A stretch of 64,000 nt of DNA from Amycolatopsis sp. QT-25 (GTDB lineage Bacteria > Actinomycetota > Actinomycetes > Mycobacteriales > Pseudonocardiaceae), in NCBI RefSeq assembly GCF_029369745.1, contig NZ_CP120210.1:5332001-5396000 (forward strand). Direction: 5' to 3'. Below, in pieces: positions 16,030 through 24,242 of the stretch. Position 1 is the stretch's first letter. Every line of letters starts with the position of its first letter. The notes below the pieces were generated by a model. The model had not been told where the DNA came from. It worked only from the letters and a program-made list of their open reading frames with translations, and made no database searches. A program made the translations under genes and the position numbers.

Positions 16030-18743
16030 GGTGTTGCCCCCTTTTTCTCGATGAAGCGGCGTAGGACGAAGACGAGTGCGATGGCGGTGAGCAGCAGCAG
16101 TACGGCCAGTCCGGCGAGCCCCCAGAGCAGCCATCGCGGCTGGGCGTCGGACTGGGCCGCGGCCAGCACCTGCGTGCCGGACGTGGCGGCGTCGGCGGAC
16201 CGCGCCTCGGACAGCGGGAGCCGGATCGCGGGTGACAACGGCGAATCGGCGGCGGCGAGCCACGATCGGCCCGCGACCCCTTGCGCGGCGGCCAGACCGG
16301 TCGGGAAATCGGTCTTGCCGTCGCTCGCCGCGACGGATCCCTTGGCGAATCCGCCGTCAGCCTGGATCAGTCTGCCCAGTGACCGCGCGGTTCCGGTCGC
16401 GTCGAGGCCGGCGACCTGCCGCGCGGCGGCGACGGCGGCACTCAGCGCGACATCCGGCTCGCCGCCTTCGCCGGTCACCATGCCCTCGCCGGTCGGCCGG
16501 ACGCCGAGCGCGCCCACCGCGGAGACGAACGCCGACACACGTCGCTCGCTCCAGCCGTCCGGGCGCCGGGTCGAAGGCGCGGCGTCGGTGTGCGGGCGGG
16601 CGGCCAGCGCGGTGACCGCGGCGGCGGTCGCCCTCAGGTCGCCGGAACCGCACTCCGCGGTGTCGAGGTGCTTCGGAAAGGTTCCGTCGGCGCACTGGCG
16701 CGAAAGGAGCAGTTCGACCGCGGGACCGGGGTCGGCGGCGGTGGCGAGCACCGCCCACGCGTGCCGCTCCACGGTCTCGTCGGCGTCGGCGAACGAGCCG
16801 GTGTCGGTGAACTCGCCGTCGGCGCCGCGCAGCTTCACCAGATCGGCGCGCAACTGCCCGGCGACCTCCGCCTTGGCGAATTCGGCGACGAGCACGAGCT
16901 TCGCGAGCGGTTCGGCGTAGGACGCACCGCTCTGTTCGTACGGCGCGCCGTGGGCGTAAGCCCGCACGGCTTCCGGTGTCAGCAGGAACCGCGACGCTCG
17001 GGCGACCGCGTCCGGGCGCTGGTCCAGTGCCCGCAAGGCCAGTACCAGATCGGCGGTGGCGCCGTAGTCGACGTAGGTCTTGCCGTCCTCGGTGACCTCG
17101 ACGTGGTCGCCGCCGGCGAGCCGGTTCGCCAGGTAGGTACCGAGACGGGAAGCCGGTGTCCCCGTGACCGGGGTGGCGATCGCGGTCCGTGGCGAGACCC
17201 TGGCACCGGTGGAAATCCTTGGCGTGGCGGCCTTCTTGGGCTTCGGTGTCGTGGGTGTCGTGGCTGTCGTGGGTGTCGTAATTTTCGGAGCGGGTCTGTT
17301 CTCCCGCGGCGCGGCCCCGGGCAAGGTGCTCGTGACGGTGACCGTGCTCGGCGCGGGGCCGCTGGTCGACGAGGACGTTGCGGGCGTCGGCGTCACCGAC
17401 GTCGTGGTCGTGGTGGTGGTCGTCGTGGTCGTGGTCATCGTGGTCGTCGTGGTGCCGGTCGGCGCCGGATCACTCGTGGTCGAAGTCGGGGTGCTGGTGG
17501 GCGACCCCGTTTCCGACGGCGTTTCCGAGGCGCTGCTGGTCGGCGGCTGTCCGCCGTCCTTGGCGAGCGAGTAGAAGCCGACCTGCGCCAAGCCGAGCGA
17601 GGCCTGGGCGCCCGCGCGGATCCAGGTGTCGAGCCCGCTGATCCCCGAGGTGCGCGCGGCCTCGTAGGCGGCGGGGTGGTAGGCGATCGCCCCGAGGTCG
17701 CCCGCGAGCCGGTTGCCCGCGTCGGCCGCGGCGTTCGCCTGCGCGGATTTGAGGTACCGCACGCCCTTGTCCACCGCCGCGGTCGCGCCGCCGACGTCGG
17801 CGAGCGCCTGGACGATCAATCCGGTGCTGTTGCTGTTCGGGGCTTCGGTGCCGACACCGCCACCCCAGCCGCCACCGGCGGCCTGATTCGCGGTGAGCCA
17901 CGAGACCGTTTTGGCGATCGGGGCGTCGAGGCCGGTCGCGCCCGCCTTCCGGGCGGCCACCAGCGCCGAGAGCGCGAGACCGGTGGCGTCACCGTCGGTC
18001 GGGGACAGGCCGAGCGGCTTGCCTTCGTCGCACGACGAGATCTTGTGGCCGTCCGGGGTGACGTGATCGCCCGTCTCGGTCGTCTCGATGAGTTGGAAGA
18101 AAACGCGGAAGTAGCCCTCGGAACACTGCTGGGTCAACAGCTTGTCGACGGCGAGGCGATCGTTCACGCCGGCCGCGGCGAGCCCGATCACGCCGAGCGC
18201 CTGGCCGAACATGTTCGCGTTGTTGAGCACATCGCCGGTGACCTCGGGGTTCTTCGAATAATCGCTGACCCGGCCCTTGTCCGGCCCCGTGCGCATGATC
18301 GCGGCCTGGGTCTCGGCGACCAGGTCGTGGCCGTCGAAGTCCCGCGGGTTCCGGCCGGAGACCTGGGCGGCGACCAGTGTCTTGGCCAGCGAGCCGCCGA
18401 CGACGATCTGGTCGTAACCGGCGCCGGGGACGAGCCCGTCCCAGGTGAAGTAGTCGGTGGCGTGGCCCTGCTCGTCGAGGAACTTCATGATCGGCTCGGC
18501 GCGCCGGCCTTCGCCCGCGGCGTACATCGCGAAGAGCGCGTCGAGCATCAGGCCGTGGTCGGGCAGTGTGCCGCCGGCGGGGTTCTCGAAGGTGCCGTCC
18601 GGCTTCAGCTTCGTCGCGAGCCAGCGGGAGTTCGCCTTCGCCGCGTCGGGGTCGTTCGCGGCGGTGGCCGTTCCGGTGAGCAGTGCGGCGACCACGCCCA
18701 CGCTGACGGCGAACGCCACTGCGGCCAGGTATCCGCGGCGCAT
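16026..18743 (-). CDS. Surface-anchored protein with two alpha6/alpha6 (prenyltransferase/squalene-oxidase repeat) domains
   Basis: ATG 18743 follows AAGGAGGACTC; an in-frame ATG at 18761 precedes this ribosome-binding site and is not the start. 905 residues: signal peptide (~1-30), first alpha-toroid (~35-375; e.g. SVSWLTANQAAGGGWGG, GTEAPNSNSTGLIVQALADV), Ser/Thr/Pro linker with a long Thr run (~380-520), second toroid (~530-840; WSERRVSAFVSAVGALGV, QADGGFAKGS), C-terminal transmembrane helix (LLWGLAGLAVLLLLTAIALV) and basic tail. The repeats match the prenyltransferase/terpene-cyclase-like fold also used by intrinsic factor. First gene of the cobalamin-riboswitch operon. Confidence 0.85.
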   Translation of the reverse strand: MRRGYLAAVAFAVSVGVVAALLTGTATAANDPDAAKANSRWLATKLKPDGTFENPAGGTLPDHGLMLDALFAMYAAGEGRRAEPIMKFLDEQGHATDYFTWDGLVPGAGYDQIVVGGSLAKTLVAAQVSGRNPRDFDGHDLVAETQAAIMRTGPDKGRVSDYSKNPEVTGDVLNNANMFGQALGVIGLAAAGVNDRLAVDKLLTQQCSEGYFRVFFQLIETTETGDHVTPDGHKISSCDEGKPLGLSPTDGDATGLALSALVAARKAGATGLDAPIAKTVSWLTANQAAGGGWGGGVGTEAPNSNSTGLIVQALADVGGATAAVDKGVRYLKSAQANAAADAGNRLAGDLGAIAYHPAAYEAARTSGISGLDTWIRAGAQASLGLAQVGFYSLAKDGGQPPTSSASETPSETGSPTSTPTSTTSDPAPTGTTTTTMTTTTTTTTTTTTSVTPTPATSSSTSGPAPSTVTVTSTLPGAAPRENRPAPKITTPTTATTPTTPKPKKAATPRISTGARVSPRTAIATPVTGTPASRLGTYLANRLAGGDHVEVTEDGKTYVDYGATADLVLALRALDQRPDAVARASRFLLTPEAVRAYAHGAPYEQSGASYAEPLAKLVLVAEFAKAEVAGQLRADLVKLRGADGEFTDTGSFADADETVERHAWAVLATAADPGPAVELLLSRQCADGTFPKHLDTAECGSGDLRATAAAVTALAARPHTDAAPSTRRPDGWSERRVSAFVSAVGALGVRPTGEGMVTGEGGEPDVALSAAVAAARQVAGLDATGTARSLGRLIQADGGFAKGSVAASDGKTDFPTGLAAAQGVAGRSWLAAADSPLSPAIRLPLSEARSADAATSGTQVLAAAQSDAQPRWLLWGLAGLAVLLLLTAIALVFVLRRFIEKKGATP

Positions 18744-18745
18744 GA

Positions 18746-18771
18746 GTCCTCCTTGCGGCATGACGGAGGAC
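18746..18771 (-). promoter_or_regulatory. Hairpin sequestering the ribosome-binding site
   Basis: On the minus strand GTCCTCC (18771-18765) is perfectly complementary to GGAGGAC (18752-18746), which contains the Shine-Dalgarno sequence of the toroid gene. The loop is 12 nt. It sits between the riboswitch and the start codon, so it is a good candidate expression platform that blocks translation when cobalamin is bound. Confidence 0.7.
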
Positions 18772-18839
18772 AGGCGCGGGACGCCGCAGTCACCCCTGTT
18801 GATCGCGACAGTGGTTCGGTGATTCGTTCATCCGCCCGT

Positions 18840-18965
18840 GCGGTACCCCGGCTCGCCCTGGTACAGGGCCCACGGTTGCGCGACAGCGCCGGATTTCGAC
18901 CGGCTTCCCCGTCACGGGCGGCGGTGTTCAGTTGTCGAGCCAGCCGAGGTTAACACCCGATCACC
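18840..18965 (-). ncRNA. Cobalamin riboswitch
   Basis: Reading the minus strand from ~18965 down, the conserved blocks of the B12 aptamer appear in order: the GGGGAAGCCGGT block (with CCGGTCGAAATCCGG stem-loop), then GCGCTGTCGCGCAACCGT (18872-18910 region) and, after a variable hairpin, GAGCCGGGGTACCGC (18840-18854), the 3' conserved element. An upstream stem (GTGTT paired with AACAC) precedes them. It is 97 nt upstream of the toroid gene start and controls the six-gene ECF operon. The divergent gene at 19095 is not preceded by an aptamer on its own strand. Confidence 0.85.
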
Positions 18966-19094
18966 TCCGGGAGACACCGCTGACCAGGTCGGTCGCCAGG
19001 ATCACATCGGCCCTTCGCGCCCGGCGGTACCCGGGGAACCGACCGGGATGAGAGTCTTCGGGCGTTCATCGCGCTTTCAGGGGGAAGGGTTTTC

Positions 19095-20102
19095 ATGAGA
19101 CGTTTGGTTTTCGCTGTCGCCATGCTGTGCGGCATCGGACTGCTCGCCGCTCCGGCGGCGACCGCGGCCACCCGGAACAAGGCGGACGCCGCGGCGGGCT
19201 GGCTCGCCAGGCAGATGGTCGACGGGGAAAGGTTCGAGGCCGACTTCGGCGGCCAGAAGTTCCCCGACCAGGGTTTGACGATCGACGCGATCTTCGCGTT
19301 CGCCGCGGCCGGGGTGTCGGACACGAACGCGGGCAAGGCGATCGCGTGGCTGGCGAAACCGGAGATCACCGCCGGCTACGTCGGCAGTGGCTCCGAGGCC
19401 TACGCGGGCGCACACGCGAAACTGCTGCTCGCCGCGCAGATCCGGGGCAAGGATCCGGCTTCGTTCGGCGGTGTCGACCTGAAAGCGGGCCTGCTCTCGC
19501 TGCTCACGCCGTCCGGCCGGTTCTCCGACCGCTCCGAATACGGCGACTACTCCAACACCCTCACGCAGTCGCTCGCCCTGCTGGCGCTGGACCGCGCCCC
19601 CGGCGGCGCCCCCGCGCCGGCCGCGGCGTTCCTGGCGGGCAGCCAGTGCCCGGACGGCGGTTTCCCGCAGAATTTCGGCGAAGCGACGTGCACGAGCGAC
19701 GTCGACGCGACCGCGACGGTCGTGCAGGCTCTGCGCGCCACCGGTGACGCGGTGAACGCCCACGAGGGCACCGCGTGGCTGGTCACCGCACAGCACGCGA
19801 ACGGCGGCTTCGGTTTCGGCACGAACGCGCCGAACGCCAACAGCACCGGCCTCGCCGCCGAAGCGCTGGCCGGTCACCGTCCCGCCGCCGCGGTCAAGGC
19901 GCGGGAATTCCTGCGGTCACTGCACACCGGCTGCGCCGGCGCCGAGGCGGACCGCGGCGCGATCGCCTACGACGCCACCGGCCTGAACCCGGCGACCGCC
20001 CCGCGCGCGACCGCGCAGGCGATCCTCGGCCTGACCAGGGTTCCGCTGAGCGACCTGCACGGCGGTGGCCGTCCGCAGGCCCCGGTCCTCGCCTGCCCGT
20101 GA
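19095..20102 (+). CDS. Secreted alpha6/alpha6 toroid (prenyltransferase-repeat) protein
   Basis: 335 residues, start ATG 19095 after AGGGGGAAGGG. Signal peptide MRRLVFAVAMLCGIGLLAA with cleavage near ATAA. Mature protein carries the repeated toroid helices (AAAGWLARQMVDGERFEADFG, AWLVTAQHANGGFGFGTNAP, ANSTGLAAEALAG), close to the first half of the 905-residue protein encoded divergently, including the NSTGL motif. Four Cys suggest disulfides. It has no anchor, so it would be a freely secreted single-toroid version. Divergent placement across the riboswitch region suggests the same cobalamin-uptake function (inference). Confidence 0.8.
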   Translation: MRRLVFAVAMLCGIGLLAAPAATAATRNKADAAAGWLARQMVDGERFEADFGGQKFPDQGLTIDAIFAFAAAGVSDTNAGKAIAWLAKPEITAGYVGSGSEAYAGAHAKLLLAAQIRGKDPASFGGVDLKAGLLSLLTPSGRFSDRSEYGDYSNTLTQSLALLALDRAPGGAPAPAAAFLAGSQCPDGGFPQNFGEATCTSDVDATATVVQALRATGDAVNAHEGTAWLVTAQHANGGFGFGTNAPNANSTGLAAEALAGHRPAAAVKAREFLRSLHTGCAGAEADRGAIAYDATGLNPATAPRATAQAILGLTRVPLSDLHGGGRPQAPVLACP

Positions 20103-20121
20103 CGTGACGCCGCGCGCGATT

Positions 20122-20167
20122 CGCGTGCTCAGAGGCGTAACTCACGTGTTACGGCTCTGAGCACGCG
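20122..20167. terminator. Inverted repeat between convergent genes
   Basis: Arms 20122-20141 and 20148-20167 pair over 20 bp with one mismatch around a 6-nt loop, between the toroid gene (+) and the LuxR-type gene (-). Its ACGGCTCTGAGCACGCGAGT sequence is nearly the 21-nt unit repeated at 52.9 kb. Confidence 0.75.
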
Positions 20168-20173
20168 AGTTCG

Positions 20174-22540
20174 TCATTCGCCGGTGGCGACGCGGCGCGC
20201 GAGTTCCACCCGGGACCGGACGCCCAGTGCGGTGAAGATGTTCCGCAGGTGGTGATCCACCGTCCGGTGGCTGATCACCAGCCGCCGCGCGATCTCCTTG
20301 TTCGTCTCCCCCACCGCCACCAGCCGGGTGATGGCGTCCTGCTGCGGCGTGAGCCCGGCGAGCGAGCGGTACGGCGCGTCGACGGTCTCGCCGGTGGCGC
20401 GCAGGCCGGCGCGGGTCCGTTCGGCGAAGCGCTTGGCGCCGACGTTTTCGAAGCCGCGCAAGGCATCGCGGAACTGGTCGCGCGCGTCCCTGGTCCGCCG
20501 GTGACGGCGCAGCAGGGTGGCGTAGGCGAACCGGGTCCTGGCGAGTTCCACCGCACCACCCGCCCGCCGGTGCGCGTCGATGGCCAGCCGGAAACGCCGT
20601 TCCGCGGTCTCCGGATCCGGCGCGGTCAGCGCATGACAGCGGTGGCTCAGCGCGAGCCAGCACGGTTCCGCTCCGGCCAGGGTCCAGCGGTCGAACACCT
20701 TCAGCGCGGCCAATGCCCGCTCGGAACGCCCCGAACCGACAGCGGCCTCGACGAGTTGCGGAGTGGCCAGCACCCGGATCACCGGCTGGTCGCCGGAGAC
20801 GCCGGAAGCGAGATCTTCGAGCCTGCTCAGCGCGTCGTCGGGCCGGTCTTCGGCCAGGTCCAGACAGGCGTTCGCCCACGCGGCGACGGCGGCGGGCCTG
20901 CCGAGACCGCGTTCGGCGATGCCTTCGGTGGCCTCGCCCAGCTCCGGTACGCGGTCGCCGAGGAGCGCGGCGGCCAGCCCCAGCAACGTCAGATGCTCCA
21001 TCCGCAGGTTGTGGGGCGCGTGCAGACCGTCGCGGGACGCCGCTCGCGCGCACGGGAGCCGGTCGAGCGCGATGGCCGAAAGCGACAGGTAGATCAACGC
21101 CCACGGCAGTTCCGCGTGCCGTTCGCCGAGCCGCGCGCGGCTCACGGCGGCGGCCGCGTATTCGTGCGCTCGTTCGGCATGCCCGCGGGCGAAGGCCGCT
21201 TCGGCGGCCCAGACGGCTCCGGCGACGTCCGCCCCGGCCATCCCTCGGCCGACGGCGTCGTTCAGGGGGATGACGGCGTCCTCGTGCCGTCCGGCGTAGA
21301 CCGACGTCAGTCCGCGGAAATGCGAGAAGGCCAGTCCCCGGCCGGCGGGGACCGTCCGCGCGAGCGCGCGGTAGCCGCTCAGATCACCGCCGAGCCGCCG
21401 CGCCTCACCCGCCAGCAGGAGCGCGGCGGCCGGATCGGGCAGCAGTTCCGCCGCCGTGCCGAGTTCGTGCGTGGCGACGGCGGGATCCCCGTCGCGCAGC
21501 TCGATCTCCCCGTGCAGCAACGCCACCGCGCCCGGTTCGAAGTCCACTTTGGACAGCAGGAGCCGCGCCCATCCCGGTCTGCCCGCCTGCCAGGCCGCGT
21601 CCGCCGCGGCCAGCAACCGGTCCGCCCGCGTGGCCGGATCGGCGGTCAGTGCGGCGGCGCGTTCGAGCTGCCGCGCCGCGGCCGCGTGATCCACCGCCGG
21701 TGCGGTGGCGAGCGCGTCGGCGAGTGGCGCGGACGGCGTGACGGCCGCCATCGCGCGATGCCAGAGCGCGTCCGGCCCTTCCTCGGCGGAGACCAGCCGC
21801 GCGTGCGCCGCCCTGCGGTCGGCCGGTGCCGCCGCCGCGTACCACGTCGCCTTCCTCGCGGACGAGTCCATGCAGGTGGCGAGAAACCGCAGTCGTTCGT
21901 CGAACGCCATCGCGGCGAGCTCGGCCGCGTGACGAGACAACCGCTCCCGCAGGATCGGCGACACCGGCTCCCGCCCCGCCGCCTGCGCGGGAGTCAGCGA
22001 AGCCGCCAGCGCGACGAGATCGGCGGGGTTCCCGTTGCCCAGTTCGATCAGCTGCGGGCGCACCCCGGCCGGTACGCCGTGATCGCGCAGCACCAGGTCG
22101 GCGGCGGATTCGGGCAACGGCGGCAACTCGACGGTGTCGAACTCGTCGGACCCCGATCGCGAGGCGAGCACCATGCCGACCGGGGCACCGGCCAGCCGCC
22201 TGCCCGCGAAACCCAGGGCCGCCAAGGATTCCGGATCGACCCACTGCGCGTCGTCCACCCAGCAGATCGTCGGCGCCGAGACGGCGCCGAGCCGGTCCCT
22301 GGCCTCCGCGCCGCTGGAGACGGGCGCGCCGAACATCCGATGCAGGGCGCCATACGGCAGCGTGCTTTCGGCCCGCAGGCCCCGCACCCCGACGAGACGG
22401 ACGCCGAGGGTGGCGCGCAGCGTGGCGAGCAGGGCCGATTTGCCGAGCCCTTCCGTGCCGTGGACCAGCACGGCACGGCCGGCGGCCGACCGCAGCCCGC
22501 CGAAGAGGTCGTCCCTGCCCCGCAGCGGGTACACCGGCAT
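20174..22540 (-). CDS. LuxR-family ATPase regulator (LAL type)
   Basis: 788 residues. N-terminal AAA/STAND ATPase: Walker A HGTEGLGKSALL (residues ~27-38) and Walker B TICWVDDAQW (~90-99). A long helical, TPR-like sensor region follows. The C-terminus is a LuxR helix-turn-helix: LTPQQDAITRLVAVGETNKE, then IARRLVISHRTVDHHLRNIF. Such LAL proteins activate catabolic or antibiotic genes in actinomycetes. Shorter than many LALs (~900 residues). Its target is not evident; neighbours are the toroid gene and a TetR gene. Confidence 0.88.
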   Translation of the reverse strand: MPVYPLRGRDDLFGGLRSAAGRAVLVHGTEGLGKSALLATLRATLGVRLVGVRGLRAESTLPYGALHRMFGAPVSSGAEARDRLGAVSAPTICWVDDAQWVDPESLAALGFAGRRLAGAPVGMVLASRSGSDEFDTVELPPLPESAADLVLRDHGVPAGVRPQLIELGNGNPADLVALAASLTPAQAAGREPVSPILRERLSRHAAELAAMAFDERLRFLATCMDSSARKATWYAAAAPADRRAAHARLVSAEEGPDALWHRAMAAVTPSAPLADALATAPAVDHAAAARQLERAAALTADPATRADRLLAAADAAWQAGRPGWARLLLSKVDFEPGAVALLHGEIELRDGDPAVATHELGTAAELLPDPAAALLLAGEARRLGGDLSGYRALARTVPAGRGLAFSHFRGLTSVYAGRHEDAVIPLNDAVGRGMAGADVAGAVWAAEAAFARGHAERAHEYAAAAVSRARLGERHAELPWALIYLSLSAIALDRLPCARAASRDGLHAPHNLRMEHLTLLGLAAALLGDRVPELGEATEGIAERGLGRPAAVAAWANACLDLAEDRPDDALSRLEDLASGVSGDQPVIRVLATPQLVEAAVGSGRSERALAALKVFDRWTLAGAEPCWLALSHRCHALTAPDPETAERRFRLAIDAHRRAGGAVELARTRFAYATLLRRHRRTRDARDQFRDALRGFENVGAKRFAERTRAGLRATGETVDAPYRSLAGLTPQQDAITRLVAVGETNKEIARRLVISHRTVDHHLRNIFTALGVRSRVELARRVATGE

Positions 22541-22588
22541 CGGCGCCTCCTCGAACTCCCTCTCGATGAAACACCAGGCGCAAGTGTT

Positions 22589-23185
22589 TCACAAGGTTCT
22601 GCTCGGCACCCGTCCTTCCACGAGGGCTCCGAGCAGTGTCGACGCCGCTTCGAGATCGGGGGTCCGGGAGGCGAGGACGTCGGAGTACAGGAACGCCTCT
22701 CCCAGCCGCACGATGGCGTAACAGAGGCTGTCCAGGCCGACCGCGGGCAGAAAGCCGCCATCCTCGACGTCGCGGCGAAGCAGCTCGACGTGGGCCGCGA
22801 TCACCCTCGGCTGGACGCGTCCGTCCGGGTCGGTGAGCAGCCGGATCGCCAGCACCGGCTCGTCGTCGAGAAAGCGCCGGAAGCCGGCGCTCGCCGCCAG
22901 AGCGGACCGGTACTCGCGCATGATCGACAGACAGCGCAGTTCACCGGCCGCGTTGCGCACCACGTCGCCCTCTTCGCGCTCCCAGGTGCGCACGGCGGCC
23001 GTCAGGGTGCGCTCGGACAGGTAGTAGAGGGCATCACCGAGCAGGTCTTCCCGGTTGCCGACGCGGCGGAACAGGGTACTGCGCGAGATGCCGAGGTCCT
23101 GGGCGAAAGCGGAGGTGTCGACGCGGAGGCCGCGATCGATCCACCGGGCCGCTGTGCGGACTATGTCCTCGGCTGCGGGATTCAC
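22589..23185 (-). CDS. TetR-type regulator (QsdR-like)
   Basis: 198 residues if started at GTG 23185. N-terminal HTH: AARWIDRGLRVDTSAFAQDL, then GISRSTLFRRVGNREDLLGD. The rest is the ligand-binding/dimerisation domain with PDGRVQPRVIAAHVELLRRD, resembling the QsdR family. No clear ribosome-binding site precedes the GTG and a perfect palindrome covers it, so the mRNA may be leaderless and autoregulated. It is divergent from the polyester-hydrolase gene (140 bp apart), which is a plausible target. Confidence 0.78.
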   Translation of the reverse strand: MNPAAEDIVRTAARWIDRGLRVDTSAFAQDLGISRSTLFRRVGNREDLLGDALYYLSERTLTAAVRTWEREEGDVVRNAAGELRCLSIMREYRSALAASAGFRRFLDDEPVLAIRLLTDPDGRVQPRVIAAHVELLRRDVEDGGFLPAVGLDSLCYAIVRLGEAFLYSDVLASRTPDLEAASTLLGALVEGRVPSRTL

Positions 23186-23198
23186 GATCGCCGATCGT
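23184..23198. promoter_or_regulatory. 15-bp palindrome on the TetR start codon
   Basis: ACGATCG-C-CGATCGT is a perfect 7+1+7 inverted repeat. It overlaps the GTG start of the TetR gene and lies in the 140-bp space shared with the divergent hydrolase gene. Size and symmetry suit a TetR operator, probably autoregulatory. Confidence 0.5.
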
Positions 23199-23325
23199 AC
23201 GGGCGACCCGCCCGGCGGGGACGGTCGCGGAGCAAGACTGGCGATTTCACCGATGCAGCCCGCTCCGGCCGTTTGCCACAGTCCCTCACCACGGACCGTG
23301 TTCACCGGCGAACGGAGAGGGCAAC

Positions 23326-24183
23326 ATGCGTAGTACGACCCGGATCCTTTGTGGACTGGCCACCGTCGCGGCACTCACTATCGCTCCCACGGCCTACGCC
23401 GCCGAGAATCCCTACGAACGGGGCCCGGACCCGACGGAGAGCAGCATCGAAGCCTCCCGTGGCTCGTTCGCGGTGTCGCAGACCTCCGTTTCGAGCCTGG
23501 CCGTCACCGGATTTGGCGGCGGCACCATCCACTACCCCACCAGCACCGCCCAGGGCACGTTCGGCGCGGTCGCCATCTCGCCGGGATTCACCGCGACCCA
23601 GTCGAGTATCGCGTGGATCGGCCCGCGGCTGGCGTCGCAGGGCTTCGTGGTGTTCACGATCGACACCACCACGATCTACGACCAGCCCGACAGCCGCGGT
23701 GACCAGCTGCTGGCCGCGCTCGACTACCTGACCCAGCGCAGCACGGTCCGCTCCCGCGTCGACACCACCCGGCTCGCGGTGGCGGGCCACTCGATGGGCG
23801 GCGGCGGTTCGCTCGAAGCGGCACAGGACCGGCCTTCGCTGCAGGCGGCGGTGCCGCTCGCGGCATGGAACACCCAGAAGTCGTGGTCCTCACTGCGGGT
23901 GCCGACGTTCGTCATCGGCGGCGAATCCGATTCGGTCGCGCCGGTCGCGTCGCATTCGATCCCGTTCTACACCAGCATTCCCGCTTCGTCGGAGAAGGCG
24001 TACATGGAACTGGACAACGCGAGCCACTTCTTCCCGAACACCGCGAACACGACCATGGCCAAGTACACGATCTCGTGGCTGAAGCGGTTCGTGGACAACG
24101 ACACCCGCTACGAGCGGTTCCTCTGCCCCGCCCCGGACGACCGCACGATCAGCGACTACCGGGACACGTGTCCGCACGCCTGA
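23326..24183 (+). CDS. Secreted polyester hydrolase / cutinase-like (PETase-type) alpha/beta hydrolase
   Basis: 285 residues. Signal peptide MRSTTRILCGLATVAALTIA cleaved near AYA/A. The mature N-terminus NPYERGPDPTE is the hallmark of actinomycete cutinases and bacterial PET hydrolases. Catalytic triad: Ser156 in GHSMGGGGS, Asp202 in GGESDSVAP, His234 in NASHFFPN; the oxyanion region is SPGFTATQSS. Two Cys near the C-terminus (FLCPAP and DTCPHA) can form the conserved disulfide. The subsite Trp is in PLAAWNTQ. Length fits the family. Expected substrates are cutin, short-chain lipids and polyesters. Starts with ATG after GAGAGG. Confidence 0.9.
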   Translation: MRSTTRILCGLATVAALTIAPTAYAAENPYERGPDPTESSIEASRGSFAVSQTSVSSLAVTGFGGGTIHYPTSTAQGTFGAVAISPGFTATQSSIAWIGPRLASQGFVVFTIDTTTIYDQPDSRGDQLLAALDYLTQRSTVRSRVDTTRLAVAGHSMGGGGSLEAAQDRPSLQAAVPLAAWNTQKSWSSLRVPTFVIGGESDSVAPVASHSIPFYTSIPASSEKAYMELDNASHFFPNTANTTMAKYTISWLKRFVDNDTRYERFLCPAPDDRTISDYRDTCPHA

Positions 24184-24242
24184 GCGTCTTGGTTCCCGGC
24201 GCGCCCGCGCCGGGACCTCCTCTCTCCGTTGGGAGTTCTTGC

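Noticed and set aside
18744..18761. Upstream in-frame ATG for the toroid protein
   Set aside because: It precedes the Shine-Dalgarno and lies in the loop of the sequestor hairpin.
16590..18953. 787-residue plus-strand open frame across the toroid gene
   Set aside because: It is a shadow of the minus-strand toroid gene and the riboswitch; it has Arg/Gly-rich low-complexity sequence and no recognisable motif.
20249..23731. 1160-residue plus-strand frame
   Set aside because: Antisense shadow of the LuxR-type ATPase and TetR genes, which carry clear domains; high-GC DNA leaves such frames open.
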